Below are positions 63,345 through 64,000 of a DNA stretch of 64,000 nt, in pieces. Origin of the DNA: Thermoflavifilum sp. (GTDB lineage Bacteria; Bacteroidota; Bacteroidia; Chitinophagales; Chitinophagaceae). Position 1 is the first letter of the stretch; every line of letters starts with the position of its first letter. The stretch lies in assembly GCF_014961315.1 (NCBI RefSeq), contig NZ_CP063141.1, forward strand, positions 1,736,001 through 1,800,000, read 5' to 3'. The notes beneath the pieces are model-generated. The model saw only the letters and a program-made list of their open reading frames with translations. It was not told the origin of the DNA and searched no databases. The position numbers and the translations under genes are program-made.

Positions 63345-64000
63345 ATGGAATCAACTTCTGTTTTACATGAATTGAAGATCACACCCGTGACGAGAAGTCG
63401 AGTTAAGGAAGTGGACTTTACCCGACTTGGATTCGGGAAAATTTTCTCCGATCATATGTTGGTTGCTGATTTTGCCGATGGACAATGGCAACAGCCCGAA
63501 ATCGTACCTTTTCAACCCATTTCAATCAGTCCATCTAATGCCACCTTGCATTATGGTCAGGCTATCTTTGAAGGATTGAAAGCCTATCGCACACAACAGG
63601 GAGATGTGGTTATTTTCAGGCCTTATGACAATTTCAAACGCTTTAACCTTTCGGCAGACCGGCTGGATATGCCTGCAGTTCCGGAAGAAATCTTCATTGA
63701 TGGGATGAAGAAATTGGTGGATCTGGATCGTGCATGGGTACCCCAGCAGCCCGATAGTTCGTTATACATTCGGCCCTTCATGATCGCCATGGATGAATAC
63801 ATCGGAGTGCGCTCATCGCTGCGCTATCGTTTCATGATTATTACTTCGCCGGCAGGGGCTTATTACAATAAACCTGTGAAATTATATGTGCAGGATAAAT
63901 ATGTACGGGCATTTCCGGGAGGTACGGGTTATGCAAAGACTGCTGGCAATTATGCTGCTTCCCTGAAACCTACCCGCGAAGTGCAGGAAATGGGCTATGA
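63345..64000 (+). CDS. ilvE: branched-chain amino acid aminotransferase (3' end outside window)
   Basis: The open frame starts at ATG 63345 (MESTSVLHELKITPVTRSR) and runs off the window after about 218 codons. HYGQAIFEGLKAYR and IFRPYDNFKRFNLSADRLDM are typical of the eukaryote-like (class II) branched-chain aminotransferases. The PLP lysine is in FPGGTGYAKTAGNYAAS. It catalyses the last step of Leu, Ile and Val synthesis, with glutamate as donor. The missing part is the C-terminal ~135 residues, judged from family length. Confidence 0.93.
   Translation, partial: MESTSVLHELKITPVTRSRVKEVDFTRLGFGKIFSDHMLVADFADGQWQQPEIVPFQPISISPSNATLHYGQAIFEGLKAYRTQQGDVVIFRPYDNFKRFNLSADRLDMPAVPEEIFIDGMKKLVDLDRAWVPQQPDSSLYIRPFMIAMDEYIGVRSSLRYRFMIITSPAGAYYNKPVKLYVQDKYVRAFPGGTGYAKTAGNYAASLKPTREVQEMGY

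Overview
The window is a chromosomal segment of a Bacteroidota bacterium, most likely of the order Chitinophagales (Chitinophagaceae-like). The evidence is a SusC/SusD pair with surface glycosidases, a SprA gliding/type IX secretion (T9SS) protein, a large secreted protein ending in a T9SS type B (gliding-motility) sorting domain, promoters of the Bacteroidota form TTG-N19-21-TAnnTTTG, and starts without strong Shine-Dalgarno sites. Genus cannot be fixed from the sequence alone.

Layout. 0-7.8 kb: 3' part of clpX, a PLP trans-sulfuration enzyme, a secreted class-3 lipase-like protein, a SemiSWEET sugar transporter, guaB (with a perfect hairpin in its leader), a DUF4105 membrane protein and an alpha/beta hydrolase. 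7.8-14 kb: a PKD/T9SS-sorted surface protein, a LuxR-type regulator, a frameshifted TonB-dependent receptor and a methyltransferase. 14-30 kb: housekeeping genes (SDR oxidoreductase, sprA-ruvA, fabH, dprA, prs, rplY, an APC permease, pth, a fumarylacetoacetase-fold hydrolase). 29.8-30.4 kb: a CAU-anticodon tRNA gene followed by an unusual tandem array of five and a half ~93-bp units. Each unit carries a copy of the tRNA terminator plus the 3' part of the tRNA, with its anticodon/variable region replaced by a GC palindrome.

30.5-49.5 kb is a polysaccharide utilisation locus: GH2, SusC, SusD, two GH43 arabinanase-type enzymes, GH127 and GH146-type beta-L-arabinofuranosidases, a DUF885 peptidase-like protein and an S9 (DPP-IV-like) lipoprotein peptidase. 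49.5-54.3 kb, on the opposite strand, is a complete-looking trans-4-hydroxy-L-proline catabolic operon (DHDPS-family deaminase, alpha-ketoglutarate semialdehyde dehydrogenase, 4-hydroxyproline epimerase, FAD oxidase), with a divergent AraC regulator and then a catalytically degenerate NUDIX regulator of the AraR/NrtR type.

The combination is the most interesting feature. Beta-L-arabinofuranosidases remove the arabinose chains attached to hydroxyproline in plant extensins, proline-directed peptidases could cut the backbone, and the adjacent operon burns the released hydroxyproline to 2-oxoglutarate. I propose that the 30.5-56 kb region is an integrated system for consuming both the glycan and the peptide of plant hydroxyproline-rich glycoproteins. 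This is inference from gene neighbourhood.

55.4-64 kb: cysE-cysM, a Tat-exported sugar isomerase/epimerase-like protein, a flippase with a glycosyltransferase, a small unknown protein, rdgB with a coupled thioesterase, an unknown protein, and the 5' part of ilvE, which runs off the window.
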